64,000 nt of DNA from Glossina fuscipes (taxonomy: Eukaryota; Arthropoda; Insecta; Diptera; Glossinidae): contig NW_024003747.1 in NCBI RefSeq assembly GCF_014805625.2, positions 409,409 through 473,408 on the forward strand, written 5' to 3'. Below are positions 44,122 through 56,999 of the stretch, one piece after another. The position numbers and the translations under genes were made by a program. Numbering within the stretch: position 1 is the first letter of the stretch; every line of letters begins with the position of its first letter. The notes below the pieces were generated by a model that was given only the letters and a program-made list of their open reading frames with translations, searched no databases and was not told the origin of the DNA.

Positions 44122-47100
44122 ATCGTTCTTGTGTTTTCGCGCTTAAAGAATTGAAAAAAATTAATGAAGAGATATATGAAGCAAATGTCCTAATGAAATT
44201 GTAATAGAATGTAGTCTGCTCACTTTGCCTTTTTAACTGAAAATTGGTTTTATTATGTATTGTAATCGTATTAGTTAAGAAAATGATAGATGAGAAGAGT
44301 TTTCATATTTAACTAATTAACTAGATTTAATTCATGGGTGCAGCTAAAGTAAAAATAAAATTTATTTTATTACTGCGGTTTTGCATACTAAATAATCAGC
44401 AAACTCTGGAAGCATGGGTGAAATGGCGTCGTTTTTAATGATTGTTCGTATCGCCAAAATATGCAGATGAAGCCATGAGAACAGTACTTAAACTGATAAT
44501 ACGTAGGTCATGCACGTAAATGTGGCAAGACTCAAATGATTCCTGTTTATGGAATTTAGGTCATTTATTTACGACTTACAGAGGATTTAATGATTGCGCT
44601 TTTCATTTATTTATTCTTAAACAATAGGGAAGCCCGAATTTCACGTTTGACTGCTTTCTCATGGAAAAAATCGTTCAGCGTTTTTTGGAAAATTGCTGAG
44701 TCAACTCTTCTCCGTCGAAAACAAAAATTTGTCGGTGGTGGGCTGATTTGAAATGAGGTCACGCGGACACCAATAATTCAACACAGTTGATCCGATGGTT
44801 ATATCAAGAATCATTAAAATAATCTTCAAAATTATTCTCGCCAATCGAAAATTGAAGGTGCAAGAGAAAGTTGGTACCCTAATAAACAACCATTGAACCA
44901 CTTCAACGGCTACAATGACAAAGTTGTATGATTTGAACTTCGAATTGGCTTAACGACCGTGAGTACCGGCTATTATTGTGTGTTCGCAAATCTCAAAAGG
45001 GTGCTTCAGGCAAAAAGATATGGATCAAATGACAAGGTCTTTGCAGAAATTTAAGCGCATTCCAAAGGTTTCTTCAAAAATCGTTGAACTACTTGAAAAT
45101 CACGCATACTCGATTAAAAAAGAAATAAAGAAATTATTCGGCCGTAACCGAAGCTTTCATTTGCATTACGTTTATCTTGAAAAAAGAAGAAATTTCGATA
45201 TCCTTTATCATTATCAGTTGGGCGTGTGTTGGTTTTTCAATTTTTTGTTTTTTTAGAGAATGTAAGGTTATCCACAGAATATGCATAAAAACTTTTATTC
45301 TGTGTATATATTGTAATCTATAAATAACGATAATTTCGCTGGATGTGAAAACAGAGATTGAGATTCCCGATAAAAAAGTGCGTGCAAGTATTTACAAGAT
45401 TTCTGGCAAATTTGAAGAGAATAGCTTCACTTTTGATGAAGAAAGTGGTTACCACACAGACGAACAGAGAAACAAAAGAACGGAACGGATTAACCCCATT
45501 CAGAATTTGTTGCTGATCATGAATAAATATACTTTAAGGAATCTTTCAAGCTACCTTCTGGATGTGGTGAAACTTTTAACAAAATGAGTTTATAAATATT
45601 TTCGTTGTAATGAATGATGGCGGTAACTCAATTTATTTACAATTGCTTTAAAACTTGCTTTCAAAACATAAAAACAAAATGTGATCATCTTGGACGTTGC
45701 TATGAACATTTTTGGCTAAAACATCATCTACCCGGAACAGTTCTGTAATGGTTAATTTTTCAGTACATAGGCGTGAGTTTGACGTAAAATTTTGAGATTC
45801 TGATGGTTGTACTTGAATGCTTTTTTATGTGTGCTTTTTAATATGAGTTTTTAAAAATTCTTAATTTCCTTTTTGTTTTCTAAAACCTTACAATTAGCGT
45901 ACGCATGTAAATGGTGATGACCTATCACAGGTGACGACCAGCAAACGGACATCCGGCGTTTAAGTTGAACGTATATTTCTTTAATTCGACAATCATTTTA
46001 ATTTTGTAGTGTCAGCTAAGCTGGCAGGAGTAAACATTAGTAAACTTTACCCTTTTGATATTGTGCAACTTTTTGAGGAGATTAAGTTAATGTATTCGGC
46101 GTAAAAGGATGTTCTCTTCTTGTTCATTTACAGGGAATATTCATCGACGAGTTGCAGTACGAAGAGAAACAAAAAATACTGCAATGGCATCAATAGATTA
46201 AAAAATTAAAATCCTTTTTTCTTGCTACCGCTGTTTAGTAACACACATGAACGCAATTATTAATACGATGCGATTTTTTGTAGTCTTATAATAATTGACA
46301 TTTGGAAAAAAGCTTGGAATATTGCTAAACAAGTAGATTCTACACTTTATCAATTTTTAATTTACCTGTATGGAATGAAGCAGATAAATTTAGGACTGAC
46401 CGACGGGCAGTAGCAAATTGTTGTCATAGTTTCAATGCAAACACACAAAGCATGAAAGTGTACAGCTATTGTCGAAATTATACGCAGCCGAAACCAATCT
46501 TGCATTTGAAATTTCGTACATTCCAGAAAGTAAGTCGTAAGAGAGCAGGAGTAAGAAAATAACAAGGTTCAACGAAATTATTAAGCATATATTTTATTTA
46601 AAAAGAGCGTTTAAGTTAAGCTGCTTAGCGACCCATAAGTGACTAAGTGAAAATTTAAATTAAAAAAAAAATCACTTTTTAGTAAAAGTCACATTATTAG
46701 TAAAGTGGCTGTGGGATTTCAAATAATTTTTGTTTGATTGGTGAACGCATGAACGATTTGAATTTTTATCAATTTTCGACCAAACGAAAACAGCAGTTTG
46801 TTAATAGATATCATTTTAATAAACTTATCGAAAATTCCCTACATGCATCTTTCTGAAGTTATTGTAAAAAATTTGAATGAAAAAATGGAAATTGCTTCAG
46901 TTATGTTGCAAGCCTTAGTTTCGAGAAAAAGGTGTTTGAAGAAGACAGGTCTTGTCATAATACATTTTTAATTAATTTTTACCATTAATCTGCTATCCAA
47001 GGACCATAAACGAAATATGCTGCTATGTTCAAACCTTCTTCACAACTTTTCTCGATGATTTTATCCTATAGTCCCTTTGCTTTTGCCGCATATGTCAAAG

Positions 47101-48826
47101 ACTAAATTCAACACTTTTCACTTTTCGGCTTGCAAAAAACAACAAAAATATCAATAAAAATGTATAATTTCATAACCAATTTCACAATTTTTAATTTTTT
47201 GACAGAAGCACTGGCTCTTTTCGAATCTGTCTCGACCCCTTATCCATTCAATGGTCATCTCGCCAAAATTACTCTAACGAATTATTATTTTTTTTTTTTG
47301 GAAATGGGGTTTACATAAATCCTGAAAACTTGCTAGGGATTAGGGAATTAGGAAAATTACATTTTGAGACCCATTACACAGAACTTCTCATCAGGAACTC
47401 ATCTCATACGAGCATACCTTTCGGACCACTTAGGGAAAAATATAACGGTTCAAGGAGAAAATTTCTTGAGGTAAAGATAATTTTTGAACATATTTGAGAA
47501 GTTTGAAAGTAAGGTTTGCCCGAAAAGCGTGCTGCTTTTCTGATTTAGGTTTACAGTTTTACCTAAACATAGAATACAACTGTAGGTAACGGGGCGATCT
47601 AAGTCTGTTTAGACCACTCCTCCAAAATTCTTCAAAAGTTCGACGAAAGTTGTATCAGTCCTGTCTTGACTTTTCTGCAGCCTTTTTTGGGGTTTTTTCT
47701 ACGTAATCTTGCGTGAAGGTTTATCTTGTCACACTCTACGTCGCGCATAAACAAATGCAAGTGCAAATATGCATAAAAAAACGTGCTATTAACATCCTCC
47801 TCTCTTGAAAGCACGATCACTTCATATTTCTGGTGCTTGTATAGATGTTTCTTGTCCTAGCCCTGCTACCCAGCTGCAGAGACAAAGTAGTGCATGGCAA
47901 AACCTTTGATGAGAAATCATGACTGACGCTTTAGTAAAAAAACGAACGTTTGATAATTATTGGGGAATAATTGGGTGTTGAGTATAAAGTGCAGAGTTCA
48001 GCTTTCAGGTTTCTGACCAAGACGAATTAGATTTGTTGGATCGATGAACGTTGTTAGTTAATGCAGGTTGTTTATAGATGCGATGGCTTCGCTTGCTCTT
48101 AAGGCTTTCTATTCTGCGAAAAGAATTTGGTACATGTTGCGAATCAATAAATTCCTATCCATTTTCAGATCAAGTGACGTAAAACGGCCAACATTTGTCT
48201 CCTACTTTACAGCAAATTCCAAAATTATGAATTTAAAAACATCTCCAATAATACGCTGCTTCTTTCCAAATCAATTGTGGTGCTTGCACTTATTCGAAGA
48301 ATGAGTGGTAACGTGGCTAATAAAATTGGAAAATGAAACTTTCTATCCGACAGAAAAATTTGCAATCACCCCCAATGTCATGATTGAAGTAAGCTTTCAT
48401 CTCACTGTAGATTGTTTTTCCACAATGTCTGCATGAATATTTGGCCCTTATGATTATTATGTTAAACCGAAAACAAAAACTGGAATTATCGGTTCTAGGA
48501 ACCTAAACGAGACACAAACTCTTAGTTACATTAGTTCAATCATAAAATTTGAGAAATTGTTCACAATCGGTCACCATTGTCGAATTATGAAACGATATAT
48601 CTGTAATAAAGAAGTAACTTTTTATCGTATTTTAATTGCTTGATCACTGGAACTGTTATAAAAAATTCATCAAAGTAACAATTTCCTATTACAATTTTAG
48701 AAACCAAAAGGAAGGCGTTTCTCATAATCATCTGCAAGAGAAATCTATACACACTGATACATCTTGCAAATATCACCGCTCAAAGCTACCTTTAAGAAAC
48801 GAAAACGTAAAGGTGCATTAAATAAA
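44122..48826. other. no gene supported; upstream region of lqf at its left end
   Basis: Directly upstream of the lqf ATG, reading on the minus strand, lie 30 bases of probable leader (GCGCGAAAACACAAGAACGA) after a CTTTAAG that could be an acceptor, so a 5' noncoding exon may lie further right. The rest is AT-rich. A stretch at 44640-45250 with lower AT holds a decayed repeat (see 44978-45065). A T-run is at 47287-47299. No other gene-like frames. Confidence 0.45.
44978..45065 (+). repeat. decayed repeat shared with 54690-54785 (minus)
   Basis: The sequence around AAAAAGATATGGATCAAATG and GTCTTTGCAGAAATTTAAGC matches, on the opposite strand near 54.7 kb, AAAAAATTTGGATCAACTGA and ATCATTGCGAAAACCGAAGC. 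Identity is about 70% over some 80 bases. In translation both give MDQ(M/L)xRSLxKxKRI. I do not recognise the source; an old transposon fragment is likely. Confidence 0.55.
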
Positions 48827-49210
48827 GGGTCTTATTGAAAAGTCCCCGCGGTTTTTTCCGCGGCTTCGAGCTTTTTCTTGTAGCCTGCTCTTTTCAGGCG
48901 ATGCAAAAATCTCATGTAGTTGATGTTTAATGTCTCCGCTATTTCCTGATAGCTTGTGTGTTGGTCATGCTTCACCAGTTGCAAAATTTCATCGACTTTT
49001 TAATGACTGTAAGGTGCATCGTTGACATCTAAACTTCCGGAACGGAATCGACTAAACCACCCCTGGGCACACGTAGCGTATTTTTTCTGAAATTTCAAAT
49101 CAATACAATTTTTTACAGGAGCAAAGAATTAGAAAACTATCTTCACAAAAAATGTATAGGAATCAGCGCTATCTCACGGAAAAAACCGCGGAGAATTTTC
49201 AATATCACCT
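48827..49210 (-). mobile_element. short internally deleted mariner with transposase N-terminus
   Basis: The terminal repeats pair well: the left end reads GGTCTTATTGAAAAGTCCCC then GCGGTTTTTTCCG (48828-48860), and the right end is the complement of ATATTGAAAATTCTCCGCGG then TTTTTTCCG (49177-49205). On the minus strand the interior encodes WFSRFRSGSLDVNDAPYSH, a stop, then VDEILQLVKHDQHTSYQEI and MRFLHRLKRAGYKKKL, the two helix-turn-helix regions of a mariner transposase. The text then runs straight into the terminal repeat, so about 900 bases including the catalytic domain are deleted. It is non-autonomous, and its terminal repeats differ from those of copies 1 and 2, so it is another mariner family. 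Confidence 0.85.
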
Positions 49211-49589
49211 AATAGATTCAATTGGAGATCGGAAAAGGTATGTCATCTAGTGAAAACCATGATGAGGTTTTAGTTGAACTATCGAAAACAACTCTCAATT
49301 TTGTTGTTGTGTTACTTTGTTTATGCGCTCAGTGATGTGGTAGGTAACCGATGTTGACTTTTGGTGAAGATGTGATTGGTGGAATCCCTAGGTCGTTGCA
49401 AACATTCAAAGGCTTGGGAACCGATAACATTAAACGACTTTACTCAGTTTTTCGAATCATCTTAAGATCGCAAGATGAATTCAAATACAGCATAAGAAAA
49501 TCGCGTGTATTAAGTAGCGTTAATTTAATAGAATTTAAAGAATCGTATATGGAGATTAAGTAGTAGATATCTCGGAGAGTAGATAATCC
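49211..49589. other. no gene recognised
   Basis: A 70-codon open frame (49351-49563) is of unknown nature and sits just beyond the 3' end of the minus-strand CR1-type copy B. It may be element 3' sequence or chance. Confidence 0.35.
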
Positions 49590-52300
49590 GGTATATTAAA
49601 GTTTCTCACCGACTAGAGTTATCCAATGCATTGTACCAGTTATTAACTTAACTACGAAGGCAACACCAAGCATAAATCTACGTTTTTCAAATAACTGTAA
49701 AGTTTACAAAAACAGTCCATTTTCATAAGAAGGCAATAAAAAGACAAGCGGGTCCCAACCCAAATCCCTAAGGTCAAAGAGCAGGAATTGCTTTTGAACG
49801 GATTCAATCAAAGAGATCACGCAACAGAGGTTAACTCAAGTATGGATCTAACTAAGCACGTGCATAGCCTTAGCGTGTAAGGATCATTGAGGCCTTTGGA
49901 CCATCATTTAATAAAACATTAGCGCTAACCTATGTTTATTTAAAGGGAGCTCAGTGTCCAGATTGAAGTGTAATCTTTAATTGTACAGAACACCTACACG
50001 ACCTACAACCTCTTCATGAACGAATTTAAGTTTTCCAATTATTGTGAATCGATGAAATACTCTCTAGTGATTGTAAGTATGCCTCCTTGAGAAAAAAAAG
50101 TTTCTTGCATTTTAGATTTAATAAAGTTGAACACCGTCGGCGTATATTAAAATGTGTCTGCATTTAATCACTGAAGGGAGATCATTGATGTATAGAATGA
50201 ATAAAAGAGGCCCTAAGGCTTTGAAGAGGATCTAACTTCACGAGAAATTTATTAGAGATGATGAAGTTAAGAGGTATCCATAGCGATAAATATAAAGGGA
50301 AACCAAAGGGTCTAGAATTTGAAGATCAATAGTTTGTAGTCAACTAAGTCAAACGTTTTATTAAAATCAATGTAAACGACATTCGTTCGAGAGACACTAG
50401 AGAAAACTGGAAAACTTGAAAATGACGAAGTATGAGATTTCATAACGGACGCTAATTTCTGAGTAGCAATTCGGTCAAATAATTTAGCTAAGATTCTCAA
50501 CTTAGCAATACCTCTACAGTTCTCGACGAGATGTCTGGTTCCACCTTTGTGAAGGAGAATAAGGGAGCTACTCTTCCAACACGAAGAAAAAACCCCTGAT
50601 TTCAAAGATTGATTAAAAACGTTTAAGATAACACTAAATAGATCGTCAGAGTATGATTTGAGTATACATGACGAAACACAGTTAGGGCAAAGCGAACAAC
50701 TATATTTTAATGACCTTAAACCTTGTAATACATCGTTTTCTGAAATAATCAAGTTCGAAATCGAATTTGTGATTTACTACGGGTAATTATCAGTTAAATC
50801 GAAGTCAATGGTTGAAAAACTTCGTCAGAAGTAATCAGCAAACAAACTCGAGGCCAAATTTACAATATTATAAAACGGTCATATTATGTTTCTCATATTC
50901 CCAGCAGATATATCGAGCATAATGTGTGAAAGATAAGATTTAAGTAGTAAAATATTTGATTTATTAATAACACACTGCATATTTGAGCAAGTGAGATTTG
51001 ACATGTGTGACAGAGTAATTCAGTGGGCCATCCTGCCTGTAATGGAAGAACATGCAATTTTGCTGAATGATACGGATATCCATGTAACCAAAGAGGTGGA
51101 CCACGATTTGTAACTATCTCTGGGAAATTGGCTGAGCAAAGATTTCGCACTCTGCCATTAGAATTGGGACTTCGGTTGTATTGAAGTAGATTTCGATCAA
51201 ATGATTCACTGGAATAGGACAATACCTCTACCAAATGTTGAAGTGAGCACCGTACAGATTGAATTATTACCGTAACGCTAAGTGACTTAGATTACAACTT
51301 CGAACACTATAAGTTTATCAGTAGGTTTTAACGTTCCGTTCACGTCACAAACAAGGGCAGCATATTTCTTGTAAGTGGGAATATTCGCGTTTGGTGTAGT
51401 ACAAGTTACATATAATTGGTTACTACCAATTTTTGCACGAATGATAATAAATTCAACGTCGGGCGAAGTAGGAAATCCAAATGATTAGGACGGAAGCGCA
51501 GTTAATATGGCTATTAAAACAGCACCACAGGATCTATGTAATCGATCTATTCTGAAAACCTGGAAGGAATTGTGAAAAAGTTTTGACGAATGCAGGTTAA
51601 GTTTTAACCTGTTTTCAATAAAAGTGAAACAGAAAAATTCCGAACTCTCTGAATGTGGGTAATTAGAACGAATTTTTTCGTTAAAACCCCTACCATATTC
51701 GCAAATAATAGCCACTGGATCTCAGGAAACACTAAGATTTTCGTGGGTGGAAGAGCTACCAAATTACTATTTCGGAGTCCATCACGCGAAATAAGTTTCC
51801 CTGTTAAAGATCCGAGAGGACATAACGGTTTTCATAACAAAATTTCCAAGTCTTCAGTCGGAACTAACACCTTAAAAGACGAGATAGGTCTTGGTTGAGA
51901 TGGAGCTAATTTGAAAATGCTGATACGGTTTAAATCGACGGATGGGGCTTTTGCGGAAAGCTGGCTTTTTATGTTCACCTCAGAGGTATCAGAAGAACAT
52001 TGGACATCACGATTAGAGAATTTTGAGTTGACGAAAAAAAAGAGGGAGTGACCATATTTCCTTGTGCAAATTCTGTAACTTGATGACTTGACAAAATAGC
52101 TAGGGAGAGAGGAGGATTTATAGCTTCCAATAATCATTTTTCGGGATTTAGACCGAATAGCACCAATAAGAGTAGATACCCTTGCCGCATTAGCATAGCT
52201 GACCTGAGGAGGGCTGCTCGGCGTATTAATATTATCAGCTAAGTTTAAGGTAAAGGAAACGTTATTACTTTTTTGAAGAGGAGGATGGAGCACTCGAGGC
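49590..52300 (-). mobile_element. CR1-type family A, copy B (minus strand), degenerate
   Basis: Going down from 52300: ORF1 (52293-51832) with PPQVSYANAARVS and PISSFKVLVPTEDLEILL, the same C-terminal signature as copy A. Endonuclease at about 51715-51480 with LHSSKLFHNSFQVFRIDRL, which reads almost the same as copy A near 17720. RT at 50752-50312 with MIISENDVLQGLRSLKYS, VENCRGIAKLRILAKLFDRI and NVVYIDFNKTFDLVDYKLL. Past a deletion, LILYADGV-like text lies near 50150 (YADG in place of YADD), then CKKLFFLKEAYL, and LRDLGWDPLVFLLPSYENG near 49770. Stops and frameshifts throughout. Nearly the whole element is represented, in the opposite orientation to copy A. Confidence 0.82.
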
Positions 52301-54179
52301 CATAACCAGATTGTACACCTTTGCTATGTTCGCTGAAGACGAAACCAGAAAGTCTATCGTTGGCGATGATTGCACAAAATGTGCAAGAACATGTTCGATC
52401 ACGTGAAGAAGCCGTTCTGCTGACTAGATATTTATCATTTTATCTTTAACTTTCCATATTTTCTTGCATGCGTCCCCTGTTATCTATAACCGATTCCATG
52501 AAAGACCATGACCGAAACTTGTCCATATACAAAGACTCCTCCCATTTCACTCACGATTCACTTCGCGTGCATCAACTTTTGACGTAATCAAGTGCAGCGA
52601 GTGTTCATCCGCAATTTGCTTTTTTTCTCACTCAACTAACGCAAGCTTTCAGCACTATCCTTCTCGAAACCTTTCAATCTAAAAATCTGCTTAATGTGTG
52701 CCTCAAAGTTAAGAAGTTCTCTAACAAATCGTGTTTTCAATAAGTCAGTTACCTTAGCATGATTAGTTTCAATAGGTATCGAAATAGTATCGGAACCACC
52801 ATCCTTTAAGCTAGCATTAGAAAATATTACAGTTTTCTAATGTTGCTAACTCATGGTCGTTGTCGATGGCCATTGTAAACGTATTTTCTTCCAACGCAAA
52901 TTGATAAACAATTGACGTTCAATGAGCTTTCTAACGACACCGAATTGAGAGATGAGCCTTTTAATTCACAGTACCACGAAGTGATATTTCAGAGTAATTG
53001 CGCTTCGCGAAAGCTTTTCTTTAGGGCTCTAGGAAGTCGACATGTATCAGATTCTTTGCTTCATCGTTTTTTGTTAGCTGCCCAAAGATGTCCACTGTGT
53101 TTCAGGCAGTTAATTTGTTCAAAATCGCTGTGAGTTTTTTTTTGTGTGACGTCGTATTTTTATTTTTTATCTTGCCCGCTATAGACTGGTTTTGCGTTAG
53201 GTGTACTTATTATGACTTAAACCAAGAATTAAGGTGGGGGAATCTGCGTTTATGTGTATGTGCAAGAAATGTTTATTATCAAAAATTTTCTTGAATTTTG
53301 TTTAAATATTTTGAAACCGTAAACCTGATTCGCAATTCACTTTTGAGACCGCATTTATATATTGTTTGCAAATTTTGTATAAATGCATAACCGAAATTAG
53401 TTTTAAGAAGTGTATGCATAAGCAAACTGGAGTTTTTGGGAAAACAGCTGAATGTTTTTATCAGCTACTGTCAATTTTGCAATCAAATGCAGACATTTCT
53501 TTTATTATGTTGCTGTTGCGCAGATAATTTGCGCAAGTCAAGACAGTTTTTTTACGGAAAATTTGGTTGAATTTATTTTAACAAAAATACCAAGTTTTCA
53601 TACTTGTGTGCGAATTTTTCTGAAATGACTTTTAGTGTTTGAAAAACGAAAGAGTAGCGACTGCTAAAAATTGATACATATGTACGATTTTCGGTAGAAT
53701 GCATATATATGCATACATGCGAAAAAGAGGCAATTTATAGCTAACTTAAATTAAAATCCGTTAGGTGTGTATAAGGCAAATGCACTGATAGTGAAGGCAA
53801 TCGTGGTACCAACATCCGAAAAAAAGCAATTTTTAATTAGCACATGAAATTTGGATTTTTTCATGTTTTTAATAACAAGAAACGCAAATAACATGACAGG
53901 CGTCGCTTGAGGATTGGCACTTTCCAAAAATAGTATGGATATTTTTTTACAGGTAACGTATATGGGAAATTATTAACCGATATGCTACAATATCAGAATG
54001 GCGCTGACGTTAAGTCTTGAAGTCTACAAGGTGCAATATCTAAGGATTGAAGTTAGGTTGAACGTTTTCTGGAGACTTGCTAAAATCTTGCTTTTTTTGT
54101 TCACATATGTGTATATAATGACAAACACAGAATTGTATATGGCTTTGTGTATGCTTTGTAAACATTTGATATAGTGAGA
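52301..54179. other. no gene seen
   Basis: The left end (52300-52440) could be the N-terminal part of copy B ORF1, but no finger motif is clear. The rest is AT-rich, with short frames only. Confidence 0.4.
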
Positions 54180-54450
54180 AGTCACATCAAAATCAAGAAA
54201 ATAGAGGGAGTGCACATGCTTGTGCGGCTTGTCTAGCACGGCGACCAGCGGATACACTTGAACAACTGGGAGAAGAGGAGAATTTTTTTTTTTTTGTTTT
54301 TGTTAATATTTGTTGGAGATGTAGACTGATTAGATTGAATGGCATCGCTATGCTTGCCATCTCTGCATAGTTGACACGAAGAGGGCTCTGGCATTATCTA
54401 AATCTTATATTAATTAAAAAAAATCAATTGGCACAATTTGAAAAGGAGGG
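54180..54450 (-). pseudogene. CR1-type family A, ORF1 fragment (copy D)
   Basis: On the minus strand, SLRVNYAEMASIAMP and, after a run of Lys, PLLPVVQVYPLVAVLDKPHK-HVHSLYFLDFD line up block by block with the ORF1 of copy B (PQVSYANAARVSTLIGAI, then SLPSYFVKSSSYRICTRKYG-HSLFFFVNSKF). At DNA level the stretch CTTGCCATCTCTGCATAGTT (+ strand, about 54355) resembles CTTGCCGCATTAGCATAGCT in copy B (about 52181). It is a short, diverged fragment lying next to, and opposite in orientation to, copy C. Confidence 0.45.
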
Positions 54451-54689
54451 CTTATTTTATTTTGTTCTTGAGGGAAAGAAAATAAAAAGTAAATCAAAGT
54501 GAAACCGATTTAATGCCAGAAATTGGTACACATCCCTTTGGCACGACATTAAATTTGTTAGCAATACGTTAGCCTGTAAACAAAGAAAACAAATTGATAC
54601 AGGACACTAAATAAATGAAGTAAGATTAGATAAATTGTGAGAATGGAATGCATCAATGTAAGAGAGTACTCTGTCAAGAGGAAAAAAGT

Positions 54690-54785
54690 CAATAGTTTCT
54701 TATGGAAAGTAGAAAGCAAAATTCGCTTCGGTTTTCGCAATGATCTGATCAGTTGATCCAAATTTTTTTCGTGGAAGAACCACTT
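54690..54785 (-). repeat. decayed repeat shared with 44978-45065
   Basis: Minus-strand sequence containing GGATCAACTGATCAGATCAT and GCGAAAACCGAAGCGAATT matches the + strand near 45.0 kb at roughly 70%. In translation it reads LDQLIRSLRKPKRI. The origin is unknown. Confidence 0.55.
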
Positions 54786-54924
54786 GAAATTTGCAAACAG
54801 AGAATTGTCGATGAGGCCATCACCGGATGAATTTCATTAATTGATTATGATTACTTTCTTGTTATAAATAAAAACAAACATTACCTAAATTGTTTAAACA
54901 AATTGTTACTACTTAGCTTTTCCT

Positions 54925-56415
54925 ATTAAATCTTATATTTCTCCATTCCATGGCTTACAATTTACTTGCCATGTTTTCAGAACTTTTCCTGATGGCTCGC
55001 GCACGAATGTGGTGTATAGTGATTTTAGTAAAGCGTTCGGCTTAGTTAACCATAACTTATTGATCTTCAAACTCCACGCCCCTAGCTTCCCTTTCTACTT
55101 AGTGATATGAATAAGGTCTTATCTTCATAACAGATCGTTCAGGGTTCTATTTAACTTCAGTTCGAATGAATTTTCCGTGATGTCTGGCGTCCCTTAACGC
55201 AGGACGCCCTTTATTTAATTTATACATTAAGTACCTCCTCTCGGTGATTAAACCCAGCCGGATCTTAATGTACGCTGACGATGCTAAACTGTTTTCTTCC
55301 TTCTCGTTGGGATCGTAATCGTATCAGCTTGAAAGTTACTTAAATAATTTCGTTACATGGCGCTCTTTAAGTCTTATGACATTAAATTTAAAGATATGCA
55401 AGAGGCTTTCTTCCTTAAGAAGGACGTCATTCAATACTAAGTATTTCATTGATTCACACAAGTTAGAAAATGTTGATTCGTTCATCGCTTAAGAGGTTCT
55501 ATTCGACCAAAGACTACGTTTTAATCTTCACGTTGCGCTCTCTTTAAGCGAAGCCAAGTCCGTGCTTGGTTTCGTTAAGAGGTGGCCCAAGGAGCTGAAG
55601 AATCCTTATATTACACAAAGGTTATGCACGTGATTAGTTAAGCCCCTACTTAAGTTTGCCTCTGCTGTGTGACCTCTTTCCTACAGGTGTTATCTCGATT
55701 CAACAGAATCCATTCAAAAAAAAAATTTGCTGTTTTCCTTTATGAATTTGGGTTGGGACCTGCCTGTCTCTCTGCCACCTTATGAAAACAGGTTGCTTCT
55801 GTTTGGTGTTTCGTTCTTTATTAAGTCAATTAATGGTACTATCGATTTGCCCGCTTTACTTGGTAAGGTAAGTTTCAATGGCCCTAATCGTTTCTCTACG
55901 CACTTTATTTTTATTAAGCTTACTCAATGTAAGTGTAATTATGAGTTGTTTGATACGTTCAGAGTTGTTTGCAGAAATAGAAGTGATGTTTGTCACTTAA
56001 TCTCAATATCGGGTTCTTAAAGTTTATCAAAACAACTATGCTTAATACACGCGGTTTGCCTACGTCGTATGTAAATTAACTTGCAATCTTAACACTCCAT
56101 TATGATTCGTGTTGTTGCCTGTCATCGGCTGCCAAGCTTTTGCTTGTCTGCAATGGCTTATGGGATCACTTCTAACTTGATTGTGGTCTGTGCTAGTTGT
56201 GTACAAGCTTTTTTCTTTTTTATTTATTTGTACACGAATTATTATTTAATTATTTTTATTTCCTTCCTTTTCTTCTCCTTATATACTTTATACTAGCTTT
56301 TAATAATAAGGAGTATAAGGTTTACTTCTAGAAGTCAATTGAATTCGGCTGTTAATTTATTTAGCCGAGATAATTTTCATGTGGAAATAAATAAAAATGA
56401 ATAAATAAATAAAAA
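54925..56415 (+). mobile_element. CR1-type family A, copy C, 5'-truncated, with 3' tail
   Basis: It opens inside the RT (TCHVF, then GSRTNVVYSDFSKAFGLVNH near 54990-55050) and shows an intact YADDA box (LMYADDAKLFSSF, near 55270). It continues through SEAKSVLGFVKRWPKELKNP to NLGWDLPVSLPPYENRLLLF and the ORF2 end at about 56018. About 350 bases of 3' UTR follow, ending in ATAAATAAATAA-like repeats at about 56380-56415, the element's tail. It has several stops and frameshifts. 5' truncation with a complete 3' end is typical of target-primed integration. This copy gives the best picture of the family's 3' end. Confidence 0.83.
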
Positions 56416-56999
56416 AACATCAACCCGTTGGAAAGTTTTCTTTAAATGCAAAAACCAAACTTGAGAGTCGGCAATTGGCGATCGTAAACTGTCAGAATTG
56501 TAGCGTAGTCTAATTATTTTGGCCGGTTCCAATTTTTTTTACATATTTTTTTTATTAAAACAGAAATGGCTTTATATATTATCAAAAACATAGGCTTAAC
56601 GGCGTCGATTATAGACGAGATCTTAGAGGTGCTCAAAATAGCTGACAAATTCTCGGAAGCCATTCGGGGTTACGAAGTTGCCACTATGAACGACACGACT
56701 CACCGAACACAACAATTTACTATAAATGATTCTGGTATAATTAGATAAGAAGGAATGTCAGAAAATCTAATTCAAGTAACAACCAAAACTTGCGAGAGTT
56801 TTAATAAACTTTCGGTAAATATCGGCGAAATTAAAAAGCAAAATTAAGAGCATCTTATCAAAACGGGTCTCAACTACGGAATTGAGTTTGCAAATTTCAT
56901 TCTCGTTTTGGTAGCAAAGCTAGACCATGTGTGCAGCTCTGCAATTTCAAAAAAGATGAAACGTCAAACTAAAGAGCACCGTTATTAGGGGGACACATA

